Below, in pieces: positions 36,504-45,887 of a stretch of DNA of 64,000 nt. The DNA is from Phreatobacter stygius. Lineage in GTDB: Bacteria > Pseudomonadota > Alphaproteobacteria > Rhizobiales > Phreatobacteraceae. The position numbers and the translations under genes are program-made. Position 1 is the stretch's first letter. Every line of letters starts with the position of its first letter. The stretch lies in assembly GCF_005144885.1 (NCBI RefSeq), contig NZ_CP039690.1, positions 3,299,001-3,363,000 of the forward strand, in the 5' to 3' direction. The notes beneath the pieces were generated by a model. That model was given only the letters and a program-made list of their open reading frames with translations, was not told where the DNA came from and did no database searches.

Positions 36504-37880
36504 TCAGGCCGCCTTGGCGTGCCTGGCGCTCGGGGTCCGCATCGTCACCAGCTCTTCCGCCGCGGTCGGATGCACCGCCATGGTCGCGTCGAAGTCTTCC
36601 TTCGTGGCGCCCATTTTCACCGCAATGCCGGCCATCTGGATCATCTCGCCGGCATCGGGTCCGCAAATATGCACACCCAGCACCTTGTCGGTCTCGCCGT
36701 CGACGACCAGTTTCATCAGGGTCCTGGTGTCCCGGCCGCTCAAGGTGTGCTTCATCGGCTTGAACACGGCGCGATAGATGTCGACGGCATGGCCGCTGGC
36801 GCGCGCGACCTGTTCGGTCACGCCGACCGTGCCGATTTCAGGCTCGGAGAAGACCGCCGTCGGAATGGTCGAATGATCCGCCGACCAGGGTTTGCCGCCG
36901 AAGATCGTGTCGGCGAAGGCGTGGCCTTCACGGATCGCCACCGGCGTCAGGTTCACCCGGTTGGTGACATCGCCGACCGCATAGATCGAGGCGACCGACG
37001 AGCGGCTGCGGGCGTCGACCTTGACGGCTCCGATCTCGTCGACGGCGACGCCGGCGGCCTCAAGCCCGAGCCGGGCCGTATTCGGCTTGCGGCCGATCGC
37101 GGCCAGGACCTGATCGGCCTCGACCGGCGCATGGCCGTTCTTGAAATGGACGGTCAGGCCGCTGGCTGCCTTGTCGATGCCGGTGAAGACGTCGCCCATG
37201 ACGAGTTTGATGCCCTTCTTGGCATATTCGGCCATCAGATGGTCGCGCAGGTCCTCGTCGAAGCCGCGCAGGATCTTCTCGCCGCGATAGACCAGGGTGA
37301 CTTCGGAACCGAGGCCGGCGAACACGCCGGCGAATTCGACCGCGATATAGCCGCCGCCGGCAATGACGATGCGCTTGGGCAATTCGGCCAGCTGGAACAC
37401 CTCGTTCGACGAGATCATGTGTTCGCCGCCACGCAGCGCCTCGTCGGTCGACGGGCGGGCGCCGGTGGCGATCAGGATATAACGCGCGGTGACGGTCGTG
37501 CCGTCGGCGAGCCGGACGCTGTTCGGGCCGGTGATCACGGCACGCTGGGGCAGTATCTCCACGCCGGCCCGGTCGAGATTGGCCCGGTAGGCCGCCTCCA
37601 GCCTGGCGATTTCCTTGTCCTTGTTGGCGATCAGGGTTGCCCAGTCGAAGCGCGCGCCGTCGATCGTCCAGCCGAAGCCCCGCGCGTCCTCGATATGCTC
37701 GTGATATTGCGAGGCATAGACCAGGAGTTTTTTCGGCACGCAGCCCCTGATAACGCAGGTGCCGCCGACCCGGTATTCCTCGGCGATCTTCACTTTGGCG
37801 CCGTGGCCCGCCGCGATGCGGGCGGCTCTCACGCCGCCCGAACCGGCTCCAATGACGAACAGATCGACGTCGTAGGCCAT
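36504..37880 (-). CDS. gor: Glutathione-disulfide reductase
   Basis: A 458-residue FAD flavoenzyme reducing glutathione disulfide with NADPH. The FAD motif is DLFVIGAGSGGVRAARIA and the redox-active disulfide is GGTCVIRGCVPKK (C-x4-C). The NADPH site IAGGGYIAVEFAGVFAGLG and the C-terminal HPTAAEELVTM with the catalytic His-Glu pair are intact. It is adjacent to and convergent with the lysR gene. Confidence 0.93.
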   Translation of the reverse strand: MAYDVDLFVIGAGSGGVRAARIAAGHGAKVKIAEEYRVGGTCVIRGCVPKKLLVYASQYHEHIEDARGFGWTIDGARFDWATLIANKDKEIARLEAAYRANLDRAGVEILPQRAVITGPNSVRLADGTTVTARYILIATGARPSTDEALRGGEHMISSNEVFQLAELPKRIVIAGGGYIAVEFAGVFAGLGSEVTLVYRGEKILRGFDEDLRDHLMAEYAKKGIKLVMGDVFTGIDKAASGLTVHFKNGHAPVEADQVLAAIGRKPNTARLGLEAAGVAVDEIGAVKVDARSRSSVASIYAVGDVTNRVNLTPVAIREGHAFADTIFGGKPWSADHSTIPTAVFSEPEIGTVGVTEQVARASGHAVDIYRAVFKPMKHTLSGRDTRTLMKLVVDGETDKVLGVHICGPDAGEMIQMAGIAVKMGATKEDFDATMAVHPTAAEELVTMRTPSARHAKAA

Positions 37881-38042
37881 GCCCGCTTCCTCTCGAATTA
37901 GCGTTGCCAAGATAGGGATTGTGGCGTCGAAGCGACAGATCAGATTGGCCACAGGGCAGGTCTGCCGGAATCCGCATTTCCCCTCTATGGCCGGGATCGC
38001 GCCGGAGGGCGACAGTCGGCCAAACGACTTGGGGAGGACATG

Positions 38043-39020
38043 ATGAGCGTCTTGACGCGCCGCGAAGCCGTCGCCTGTTCGGCGGCCGCGCTGGCAACCC
38101 TTTGTGGCACGCGCTTGCATGCGCAAAGCCTGCCCGAGCTGAAGCTGATGGTGCCGGCGGCGCCCGGCGGCGGCTGGGACCAGACCGCCCGCGTCATGCA
38201 AAGCGTGCTGACCACCCAGCGCATGGTCCGCTCGGCCCAGGTCAACAACGTGCCCGGCGCCGGCGGCACCATTGGCCTTGCCCAGTTCATCAACGGCTTC
38301 AAGGGCGATCCGTCCGGCCTGATGGTGTCGGGTTTCGTCATGGTCGGTGCGATCCTGATGAACAAGTCGCCGGTGACACTGGCCGAGGTGACGCCGATCG
38401 CCCGGCTCACCGGCGAGTGGCAGGCGCTCGTCGTCGCCCAGAACTCGCCGATCAAATCCGTGCAGGATCTGGTCAACGCAGTGAAGGCCGATGTCACCAA
38501 GGTCAGCTGGGGTGGCGGTTCGGCTGGCGGCGTCGACCACATCACCGCGGCCATGTTCGCGTCGAAGGCTGGTGCCGACGGCTCGAAGGTCAATTACATC
38601 GCCCATGCCGGCGGCGGCGAGGCGCTGGCCGCCATCCTGTCGGGACGGGTCACCGTCGGGGTCAGCGGCGGCAGCGAATTTGAGCAGCATGTGAAGGGTC
38701 GGCGGCTACGCTGGATCGGCCTGACCGCGCCGAAAGCCACGCCCGACCTGCCCGGTCCGACACTCGCCGACCAGGGTTTCGACCTGGAACTGCAGAACTG
38801 GCGTGGCCTGTTCGCCGCCGCCGGTCTCAGCGCCGAGCAGCGTGCCGGCATCACCAAGCTCACGAGCGACATGGTCAAGTCCAAGGCCTGGCTCGAGCAG
38901 ATCGCCCAGAAGGGCTGGCAGGACACCTATCTCGACGGCCCGGCTTTCGAGACCTTCGTCGCCGACGAAATCAAGCGGGTCGACGGCGTGCTGCGCGACC
39001 TTGGACTGGTGAGGGCGTGA
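38043..39020 (+). CDS. tctC: Tripartite tricarboxylate transporter substrate-binding protein
   Basis: A 325-residue periplasmic solute-binding protein of the TctC (BugT-like) family. The leader TRREAVACSAAALATLCG has a twin arginine and could use the Tat route. The mature part starts LPELKLMVPAAPGGGWDQTA, the family's ligand loop. The ATG at 38043 is five bases after GGAGG, better than the ATG at 38040. First gene of a tctC-tctB-tctA operon; the solute is probably a di- or tricarboxylate. Confidence 0.9.
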   Translation: MSVLTRREAVACSAAALATLCGTRLHAQSLPELKLMVPAAPGGGWDQTARVMQSVLTTQRMVRSAQVNNVPGAGGTIGLAQFINGFKGDPSGLMVSGFVMVGAILMNKSPVTLAEVTPIARLTGEWQALVVAQNSPIKSVQDLVNAVKADVTKVSWGGGSAGGVDHITAAMFASKAGADGSKVNYIAHAGGGEALAAILSGRVTVGVSGGSEFEQHVKGRRLRWIGLTAPKATPDLPGPTLADQGFDLELQNWRGLFAAAGLSAEQRAGITKLTSDMVKSKAWLEQIAQKGWQDTYLDGPAFETFVADEIKRVDGVLRDLGLVRA

Positions 39021-39493
39021 TGGCGGATGAAAGCCACACGGCGCCCGATCGCTCCGTCATCGCGATCGGCGCCGCCCTGCTGGTGGTCTCAGGCGTGGTG
39101 TTCTGGCAGTCCTGGGGCCTCAGGGCGAGCTTCGGCAACCAGGCGATCGGTCCCCAGATGATGCCGTTCCTGGTCAGCGGCCTGCTGGCGGTCTTCGGCG
39201 TGCTGACCATCCTGGAGGGGCTGCGTGGCGTAGCGCCAGCGCGTGACAGCGAGGATTGGTCGGCGGTTCTGTGGATTGCCGGCGGGCTTGCGGTGATGAT
39301 CGCCCTGGTCAAGACGGCGGGCTTCGTACCGGCAACGGCGTTGCTGTTCGCCGCCACCGCGCGCGCTTTCGGTTCCACCCGCGCGCTGGTCGACCTGGCG
39401 CTCGGCGCGGTCATCGCCCTGGTGGTCTATCTGTTCTTCGTGCGGGTTCTTGGCCTCTCGCTGCCTTCGGGCTTTGTCGAAACCCTGTTCTGA
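39020..39493 (+). CDS. tctB: Tripartite tricarboxylate transporter small membrane subunit
   Basis: A 157-residue membrane protein with four hydrophobic segments in the TctB arrangement: one at about 14-30, then a poorly conserved loop with [15 protein letters not shown], and three more at the C-terminal side. It overlaps the tctC stop by one base (TGATG). TctB sequences vary widely, so the operon position is the main support. Confidence 0.87.
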   Translation: MADESHTAPDRSVIAIGAALLVVSGVVFWQSWGLRASFGNQAIGPQMMPFLVSGLLAVFGVLTILEGLRGVAPARDSEDWSAVLWIAGGLAVMIALVKTAGFVPATALLFAATARAFGSTRALVDLALGAVIALVVYLFFVRVLGLSLPSGFVETLF

Positions 39494-39500
39494 GGCCGCG

Positions 39501-41006
39501 ATGGAAACCCTCTCCGCCCTGATGCACGGCCTGACGATCGCGATCCAGCCGGGCAATCTGCTGTTCGCCCTGGTCGGGGTTACGCTCGGGACGGCGGTCG
39601 GCGTGCTGCCCGGCATCGGGCCGGCGATGACGGTCGCGCTCCTGTTGCCGATCACCTTCAAGATGGACCCCGGCGGCTCGCTGATCATGTTCGCCGGCAT
39701 CTATTACGGTGCCATGTATGGCGGCTCGACCACCTCGATCCTGCTCAATACGCCAGGCGAAAGCGCCTCCATCGTCACCGCGCTGGAGGGCAACAAGATG
39801 GCCCGCGCCGGGCGCGGCGGGCCAGCGCTCGCGACCGCGGCGATCGGCTCCTTCGTGGCCGGCACCATTGCCACCGCGCTGTTGACCGTGCTGGCGCCGA
39901 CGCTGGCAGAGGTCGCCATCGGCTTCGGGCCGGAGGACTATTTCGCCCTGATGGTGGTCGCCTTCATCACCGTGTCGGCCACTTTTGGCTCGTCGCGCCT
40001 GCGTGGCCTGACGTCGCTCGCCATCGGGCTGACGCTCGGCCTGGTCGGCATCGACAAGCTCACCGGCCAGTCGCGCCTGGCCTTCGGCATTCCCGACCTG
40101 CTCGACGGCCTGGAAGTGACGACGGTCGCGGTCGCCATGTTCGCGGTCGGCGAGGCCATGGCGGTGGCCGCCGCGCGCGCCAGGGCGGGTGACGAGCAGG
40201 TCGAGGCGATCAGAGGCTCGCTCTGGATGACCAAGGAGGACTGGCGGCGCTCCTGGGGGCCGTGGTTGCGCGGCACGGCTTTCGGTTTTCCGATCGGCGC
40301 CTTGCCGGCGGGCGGTGCCGAGATCCCGACCTTCCTGTCCTATGCGACGGAAAAGAAGATCAGCAAACATCCGGAAGAGTTCGGCCGCGGCGCCATCGAA
40401 GGCGTTGCCGGTCCGGAGGCCGCCAACAATGCTTCGGCGGCCGGCACGCTGGTGCCGCTGCTGACTTTGGGCATTCCGACCTCGGCCACCGCCGCCATCA
40501 TGCTGGCCGGCTTCCAGCAATATAACCTTCAGCCGGGCCCATTGCTGTTCGTCACTTCGGCTGATGTCGTGTGGGGCCTGATCGCTTCGCTGTTCATCGC
40601 GAACTTCATTCTGATCGTGCTGAACCTGCCGCTGGTCGGCCTCTGGGTGCGGCTCCTGATGATCCCCAGGCCCTGGCTCTATGGCGGCATTCTGGTCTTC
40701 GCCACCGTCGGCGTGCTGGCGGCCAAGGCGTCGCTGGTCGAACTGGCGCTGGTGCTGCTGCTCGGCCTGCTCGCCTTCGGCATGCGCCGCTTCGACTATC
40801 CGATCGCGCCGGTCATCGTCGGCATGATCCTGGGCCCGATGGCGGAGACCCAGCTGCGCCGGGCGCTGCAGATCTCGAACGGCGATGCCATGGTGCTGCT
40901 GACCAGCCCGATCTCGGCCACGCTTCTGGTGATTGCCGTGATCGCGCTGTTCGGGCCGATGCTCTGGGCAAGGCTCGGCTGGTCGATGAAATCGGACGAG
41001 GACTGA
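39501..41006 (+). CDS. tctA: Tripartite tricarboxylate transporter large membrane subunit
   Basis: A 501-residue transport subunit with about twelve membrane helices. It carries the TctA signatures [21 protein letters not shown] and [20 protein letters not shown], and later [19 protein letters not shown]. It starts seven bases after tctB. A hairpin at 41019-41042 follows. No tctDE two-component genes are adjacent, so regulation must be elsewhere. Confidence 0.93.
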   Translation: METLSALMHGLTIAIQPGNLLFALVGVTLGTAVGVLPGIGPAMTVALLLPITFKMDPGGSLIMFAGIYYGAMYGGSTTSILLNTPGESASIVTALEGNKMARAGRGGPALATAAIGSFVAGTIATALLTVLAPTLAEVAIGFGPEDYFALMVVAFITVSATFGSSRLRGLTSLAIGLTLGLVGIDKLTGQSRLAFGIPDLLDGLEVTTVAVAMFAVGEAMAVAAARARAGDEQVEAIRGSLWMTKEDWRRSWGPWLRGTAFGFPIGALPAGGAEIPTFLSYATEKKISKHPEEFGRGAIEGVAGPEAANNASAAGTLVPLLTLGIPTSATAAIMLAGFQQYNLQPGPLLFVTSADVVWGLIASLFIANFILIVLNLPLVGLWVRLLMIPRPWLYGGILVFATVGVLAAKASLVELALVLLLGLLAFGMRRFDYPIAPVIVGMILGPMAETQLRRALQISNGDAMVLLTSPISATLLVIAVIALFGPMLWARLGWSMKSDED

Positions 41007-41018
41007 TGGATGGTCGTC

Positions 41019-41042
41019 GCGGCCGGCCCTGCGTCCGGCCGC
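41019..41042. terminator. Hairpin between convergent tctA and DUF2059 genes
   Basis: A perfect 8-bp stem GCGGCCGG / CCGGCCGC with an 8-base loop in the 43-bp space between two convergent stops. The U tract is weak on both sides, so it may act as a transcript-end or roadblock structure rather than a full terminator. Confidence 0.45.
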
Positions 41043-41049
41043 GTTCGTC

Positions 41050-41613
41050 TCAGAGCCGGATGCCGCGCTTCTGGAATTCTTCGCGGAAGCGCTGCACGAG
41101 ATCGCGGGTGACGACCTGGCTCCACTGCTGCGACCGGGCGAAGGTCTCCTCCATGATCGAGGGGACCGTGCGCACCAGTTTCTGGCCCTCGGCCGACTGA
41201 TAGAAGGCCTGGATGCGCTTCAACTCGTCCATGGTGAAGCGCTGGGCATAGGCCACCGAGATCGACTGGATCAGCTCGTTGACGCGCGGCTGGAATTCCG
41301 CCTTCAGCAGTTCGCCGACTTCGTTGAACTGCCGGCCGAGATCCGGATTGGTCGGCAGGAACATGGCCTTGGCCTGTTCGATGAAGGCCGGAATGACATT
41401 CTCGAACGAGGTCGAGGCACCCGACAACTCGACCACCTGGCGCGCGAGCGCGACTTGTTCGGCCGGCGGCTGGGGAGCCGGAGCCTGGGCGGCGGGCGCC
41501 TGGGCGAGCAAGGAACCAGGCCGCTGGGCAGGCGCATTCTGCGCGAAGGCAGCATGCGGCGCGGCCAAAGCGGCAGTAGCCAGCGCTGCAGCTACGAACG
41601 AACGGACGAGCAT
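41050..41613 (-). CDS. Exported DUF2059 protein
   Basis: A 187-residue protein with a signal peptide (SFVAAALATAALAAPHAAFA|QN), an Ala/Pro/Gln-rich linker, and the DUF2059 helical domain ending with FTMDELKRIQAFYQSAEGQKL, the family's best-conserved block. It is predicted periplasmic; its function is not established. The ATG at 41613 has a GAGGAG site. Confidence 0.87.
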   Translation of the reverse strand: MLVRSFVAAALATAALAAPHAAFAQNAPAQRPGSLLAQAPAAQAPAPQPPAEQVALARQVVELSGASTSFENVIPAFIEQAKAMFLPTNPDLGRQFNEVGELLKAEFQPRVNELIQSISVAYAQRFTMDELKRIQAFYQSAEGQKLVRTVPSIMEETFARSQQWSQVVTRDLVQRFREEFQKRGIRL

Positions 41614-41668
41614 CAAAGAAACTCCTCAAGAGAGCGAGCGGCCGCAGAATGCCGCGGCGACGTCGGTG

Positions 41669-42370
41669 TTAAACACGTCCTACGACCTCCGCGCCCCCAG
41701 GGGAAGCAATGATCGCGAAACTGGCAAGGCCAATGAACAATCCGTGCTCAACGACACCGGGCACGGCGTGGAGGCGGGCGGCAAGCGCGACCGGATCTGC
41801 GATCCGTTCGCAGGCTGCGTCGAGGATCATGTGACCGCCGTCCGTGACGAAAACATGGCCATCGGCCTTCTTGCGCAGATTCAGCGGCCCTGGGCAACCG
41901 GCCGCATCCAGCACCTTGGCGACCGCGCGCCGGGTTGCCTCCAGGCCGAACAGGTTCACCTCGATGGGCAGTGGATAGCGGCCGAGCGTCGCGACCTGTT
42001 TGGAGGCGTCGGCGATGACGATCATCCGCGCCGAGGCGGATGCCACGATCTTTTCCCTGAGCAGCGCACCGCCGCCGCCCTTGATCAGGTTGAGCGCGGG
42101 GTCGATTTCATCGGCGCCGTCAATGGTCAGATCGAGCTCCGGGGTCTCGTCGAGCGTGGTCAGCGGCACGTTCAGCCGCTCGGCCTGGGCCCGCGTGACC
42201 TCGGATGTCGGGACGCCGATTACCCTCAGCCCGCCGGCGACCCGCTCGGCCAGGAGATCGACGAAATGTTTGGCGGTCGAGCCGGTGCCGAGCCCGAGAC
42301 GCATGCCGTCCTCGACGAAGGACAGCGCCTTGGCGGCGGCATCGCGTTTGAGGGCCTCGGGATCGCTCAT
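41669..42370 (-). CDS. rpiA: Ribose-5-phosphate isomerase A
   Basis: A 233-residue enzyme interconverting ribose 5-phosphate and ribulose 5-phosphate. Active-site loops are complete: [42 protein letters not shown] and [10 protein letters not shown]. The length is standard. It stands 55 bp downstream of nothing on its own strand and is followed by DUF2059. Confidence 0.95.
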   Translation of the reverse strand: MSDPEALKRDAAAKALSFVEDGMRLGLGTGSTAKHFVDLLAERVAGGLRVIGVPTSEVTRAQAERLNVPLTTLDETPELDLTIDGADEIDPALNLIKGGGGALLREKIVASASARMIVIADASKQVATLGRYPLPIEVNLFGLEATRRAVAKVLDAAGCPGPLNLRKKADGHVFVTDGGHMILDAACERIADPVALAARLHAVPGVVEHGLFIGLASFAIIASPGGAEVVGRV

Positions 42371-42588
42371 GCGAAAGGTTCCATCATGAAACTTGAGGGC
42401 GGATAGCGCGGCCGGGCGACAAGGTCCAGTGCTTAACGGTTCTTACGAGGCCATACTTGCCGCGCGCCAGCGCGAACCGTCGGAAATCCACAGCCTGCGG
42501 CCCGTCGACCTTCGATCCGGGCCAAGGTGGTGAATGGCGTCTGCACGACCTTGCACGGATTGTCGGGGTCGGACGGCAAGCTCGGTTT

Positions 42589-44328
42589 TTAGAAATCAAC
42601 GGTATCCATGCGCGGCGCGGCGCTCGGGCTCATCACCTCGAGATCCGGCTCGGGCACCGGATCGCCGGTGTCGCGGAAGCGGTTGACGATCGGATAGCGG
42701 CGATCGCGGCCGAAATTGCGCGCGGTCACCTTCACCCCCGGGGCCGCCTGGCGCCGCTTGTATTCGGCGATCGCCAGCAGGCGCTCGATTTTCTTGACCG
42801 TGTCCTTGTCGTAGCCTTCGGCGACGATGGCAGCGACCGATGCCTCCTTTTCGACCAGCCGCTCCAGGATGGCGTCGAGCACGTCATAGGGCGGCAGCGA
42901 ATCCTGGTCCTTCTGATTCTCGCGCAATTCCGCCGAGGGCGGCTTGGTGATGATATTGACCGGGATCACCTCGCCATCGGGGCCGAGCGCACCCGGTGGT
43001 TTCCAGCGATTGCGCAGCGCCGACAGGCGGAAGACCTCGGTCTTGTAAAGATCCTTGACCGGATTGTAGCCGCCGTTCATGTCGCCATAGATGGTGGCAT
43101 AGCCGACCGACATCTCGCTCTTGTTGCCGGTGGTGACCACCATGGCGCCGAACTTGTTGGAGATCGACATCAGGATGGTGCCGCGCGCCCGGCTTTGCAG
43201 GTTTTCTTCCGTGATGTCGCGGCTGGTGCCCTTGAACAGCGGTGCGAGGGCTGATTCCAGTCCCTCCACCGCGCTTGCTATCGGCACCACGTCATAACGC
43301 ACGCCGAGCGCGCGGGCGCAGGCGAAGGCGTCCTTGAGCGATTCTTCCGCCGTGAAAATATAGGGCAGCATGACGCAATGAACCCGGTCGGGCCCAAGCG
43401 CATCGACCGCCATGGCCGCACAGATCGCCGAATCGATGCCACCCGAGAGCCCCAGCACGACGCCCGGAAAGCGGTTTTTCTCGACATAGTCGCGCAGGCC
43501 CAGCACGCAGGCCTGGTAATTGGCCTCGTCGCCGCCGGCATGGGGATGGATCGGGCCGGAGAAACTCCAGCCGCCATTGGCCTTGGTGGCCTCGACGAAA
43601 GCCAGCGTCTCGACGAAGGCCGGCAACTGCATGGCCAGCCGGTGGTCGGCATTGACCGCCAGCGAGGCGCCGTCGAACACCAGCTCGTCCTGGCCGCCGA
43701 TCTGGTTGATATAGAGCATCGGCAGCCCGGTCTCGGTGATGCGGGCGACGATGGTGTTCATGCGCTCGTCATAGACCGTCTCGCGATAAGGCGAGCCATT
43801 GGGCACGACGAGGAACTCGGCGCCGGTTTCCGACAGGGTCTCGGCGACCTCGGTGCTCCAGATGTCCTCGCAGATCGGAAAGCCGATACGCACGCCGCGC
43901 ACGTTGATCGGTCCGGGCAGGGGACCGGGCGCAAAGACCCGCTTCTCGTCGAATACCGAATAATTCGGCAGGTCGACCTTGTAGCGGACCGCCTGGATCA
44001 GGCCGGCATCGCAATAGATGGCGGCATTGTAGACCTTGCCGGCATCGGCCCAAGGCGTCGTCACCACCATGGCCGGCCCGCCATCGGCGGTGTCGCGGGC
44101 CAGTGCTTCGACGGCCTGCCGGCAAGCGGCCTGGAAAGCCGGCTTCAGCACGAGGTCTTCCGGCGGATAGCCGGACAGGAACAGTTCGGAAAAGACCAGG
44201 AGATCGGCCTGCCGCGCAGCGGCGTCGGCACGTGCGGCGCGGGCCCTGGCGAGATTGCCTGATACATCGCCCATCACGGGATTGAGCTGGGCGATCGCGA
44301 TGCGGAGCGAGGAAGGCGGCTGGGACAT
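42589..44328 (-). CDS. nadE: Glutamine-dependent NAD+ synthase
   Basis: A 579-residue two-domain enzyme. The N-terminal nitrilase-type glutaminase has its triad in FSELFLSGYPPEDL (Glu), the KVDLPNY region (Lys) and GFPICEDIW (Cys). The C-terminal ATP-pyrophosphatase domain has the P-loop LGLSGGIDSAICA and the NKSEMSVGY block. It makes NAD+ from deamido-NAD+, ATP and glutamine. The ATG at 44328 is chosen; a TTG at 44334 adds two residues. Confidence 0.94.
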   Translation of the reverse strand: MSQPPSSLRIAIAQLNPVMGDVSGNLARARAARADAAARQADLLVFSELFLSGYPPEDLVLKPAFQAACRQAVEALARDTADGGPAMVVTTPWADAGKVYNAAIYCDAGLIQAVRYKVDLPNYSVFDEKRVFAPGPLPGPINVRGVRIGFPICEDIWSTEVAETLSETGAEFLVVPNGSPYRETVYDERMNTIVARITETGLPMLYINQIGGQDELVFDGASLAVNADHRLAMQLPAFVETLAFVEATKANGGWSFSGPIHPHAGGDEANYQACVLGLRDYVEKNRFPGVVLGLSGGIDSAICAAMAVDALGPDRVHCVMLPYIFTAEESLKDAFACARALGVRYDVVPIASAVEGLESALAPLFKGTSRDITEENLQSRARGTILMSISNKFGAMVVTTGNKSEMSVGYATIYGDMNGGYNPVKDLYKTEVFRLSALRNRWKPPGALGPDGEVIPVNIITKPPSAELRENQKDQDSLPPYDVLDAILERLVEKEASVAAIVAEGYDKDTVKKIERLLAIAEYKRRQAAPGVKVTARNFGRDRRYPIVNRFRDTGDPVPEPDLEVMSPSAAPRMDTVDF

Positions 44329-44564
44329 GGTCAAGATGTAACGCGCCGCGCTCCGCTTCTCAATGTGGGACCGGCTTTGCGCGGATGCATGGGTCGGTCG
44401 GCGAGCTCGGCAATCCGCCGCGTCTTCTGAACAAAAGGTAAAAAATACAGAAGCGCCAAGTGGTTGCAGAGTGGCGAGCCTTAACGCGGCAGTAACCTTG
44501 ATGATTCATGAATGGGGTGTTCGACATCGGCGGCGCAAAGCCGATTCTGCGCGGGGGACGGGTC

Positions 44565-45440
44565 ATGGCGAGGCGTATGAGGATCGCTGCGGGGCTGACG
44601 GCGCTGGCGGCCCTTCTGGCCGTCGCGGGCGGCGCGCAGGCGGCCGACATGGCACTCAGGGGGTCGCTGCCGAGCTATGAGGCAAGCACGCCCGGCTGGG
44701 GCGGCCTGTATGGCGGTATTCATGGCGGCATCGGCAGTGCCAATTTCGATGGGACGGGCGCAGCGCGCTCAGATGCGACCCGGCGCTTGGCGGGGTTGGT
44801 TTTTCTCGGTTCGAATAGTCTGCCCTCCGCACCCGACATGATTCAGATCGGGGCGATCCGATCCACGCCGACAATCTTCGGCTTGTTCGTTGGTTATCAG
44901 GCGCAATATGAAGACGCCGTCATCGGCGTCGAATTCGACTACAACCGTATCGGTGGCAGCGCGGGCGGTACGCGCTCCTGGACCCAGCCTTACTCCGTCA
45001 TGTACTCCAGCACGGGATTTACCGACGCCTTCTCGCAGGGCGCCACCGTCACGGCACGGCTGCAGGACTATGTCACGTTGCGTATGCGCGCCGGCTGGGC
45101 TTACGGGCGCCTGATGCCTTACATCACGGCGGGTGCCGTCTTGGCGCGCGGCAGTACGTCGGTGACTTATACCGCCGGCTATGAACGGATCGATACCGAT
45201 GCCGCGGATGGGGCAAATTGGACGCAACCTTTTAGTCTCATCACCCCCGCGGCTCCGCTCAACACGACCTCGTCGTCGAATGCGACTGGCTTCGGGTTCG
45301 CTGCTGGCGCCGGTCTCGAAGCCCTGGTCACCGACAATATCTTCGTCCGCGGCGAATATCAGTTCATTCGTGTGCCGAGCCTCGGCGGCGTGCCGGTCAC
45401 GTTGCAAACGGTGCGCGCCGGTGTCGGCATCAAATACTGA
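44565..45440 (+). CDS. Outer-membrane beta-barrel protein (Omp25-like porin family)
   Basis: A 291-residue exported protein. The signal peptide (AAGLTALAALLAVAGGAQAA) is followed by WGGLYGGIHGGIGSANFDG, a glycine-aromatic first strand like that of Omp25/Omp31 proteins. Alternating beta strands continue (LFVGYQAQYEDAVIGVEFDY; MRAGWAYGRLMPYITAG) to a C-terminal VRAGVGIKY, ending in an aromatic residue as needed for BAM recognition. It ends just before a strong terminator. Confidence 0.87.
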   Translation: MARRMRIAAGLTALAALLAVAGGAQAADMALRGSLPSYEASTPGWGGLYGGIHGGIGSANFDGTGAARSDATRRLAGLVFLGSNSLPSAPDMIQIGAIRSTPTIFGLFVGYQAQYEDAVIGVEFDYNRIGGSAGGTRSWTQPYSVMYSSTGFTDAFSQGATVTARLQDYVTLRMRAGWAYGRLMPYITAGAVLARGSTSVTYTAGYERIDTDAADGANWTQPFSLITPAAPLNTTSSSNATGFGFAAGAGLEALVTDNIFVRGEYQFIRVPSLGGVPVTLQTVRAGVGIKY

Positions 45441-45458
45441 CCTTGGCCTTCAATATGG

Positions 45459-45492
45459 AAAGACCCGCGCCGGTCACCCGGCGCGGGTCTTT
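45459..45492. terminator. Strong bidirectional terminator hairpin
   Basis: A perfect 15-bp stem (AAAGACCCGCGCCGG and its complement) with a TCAC loop lies 18 bp after the outer-membrane gene stop. It has T's on both sides and could serve both convergent genes (the barrel gene and DAHP synthase). The group II intron begins seven bases after it. Confidence 0.88.
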
Positions 45493-45887
45493 CTCGTTGT
45501 GCGCCCAGCATGGGCGCAATCTTGGAGGTGGAAGTCCTCCCGTAAGCTGGCCACAGCGAACGAAGCGAAGCGCAACTGCGGAAGGGCGACCGACCGTGGG
45601 GAGGAAGCGTGGAGCGTAACCCGCGAGACGATGGACAAGAACCGGATAGAAGGCGGTGTCGAGCAGGGCGAGCGGGCAACGAACCGCAAAGCCCTTGTGG
45701 TCAAGGCTCGATGACGTAAATCCGGCGTTTGTGCGGGGAAGGATTGCGTTCTTACCTGGGGAGATCTCGCCTCGTGCCTGAAAGGGCGACAGTGTCGAAC
45801 CGGAGCGAGAAGTCAGCCGAGGTCGTAGTAGCCGGCGGGCCACCGTCGGCGAAGGACCGAACGAGAGAGAGTGAAGTTCCCCCAAGG

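Noticed and set aside
42384-42588. Minus-strand frame between nadE and rpiA
   Set aside because: It is 71 codons with Arg/Pro-rich shadow-like composition, overlaps the nadE end, and has no clear ribosome-binding site or family signature.
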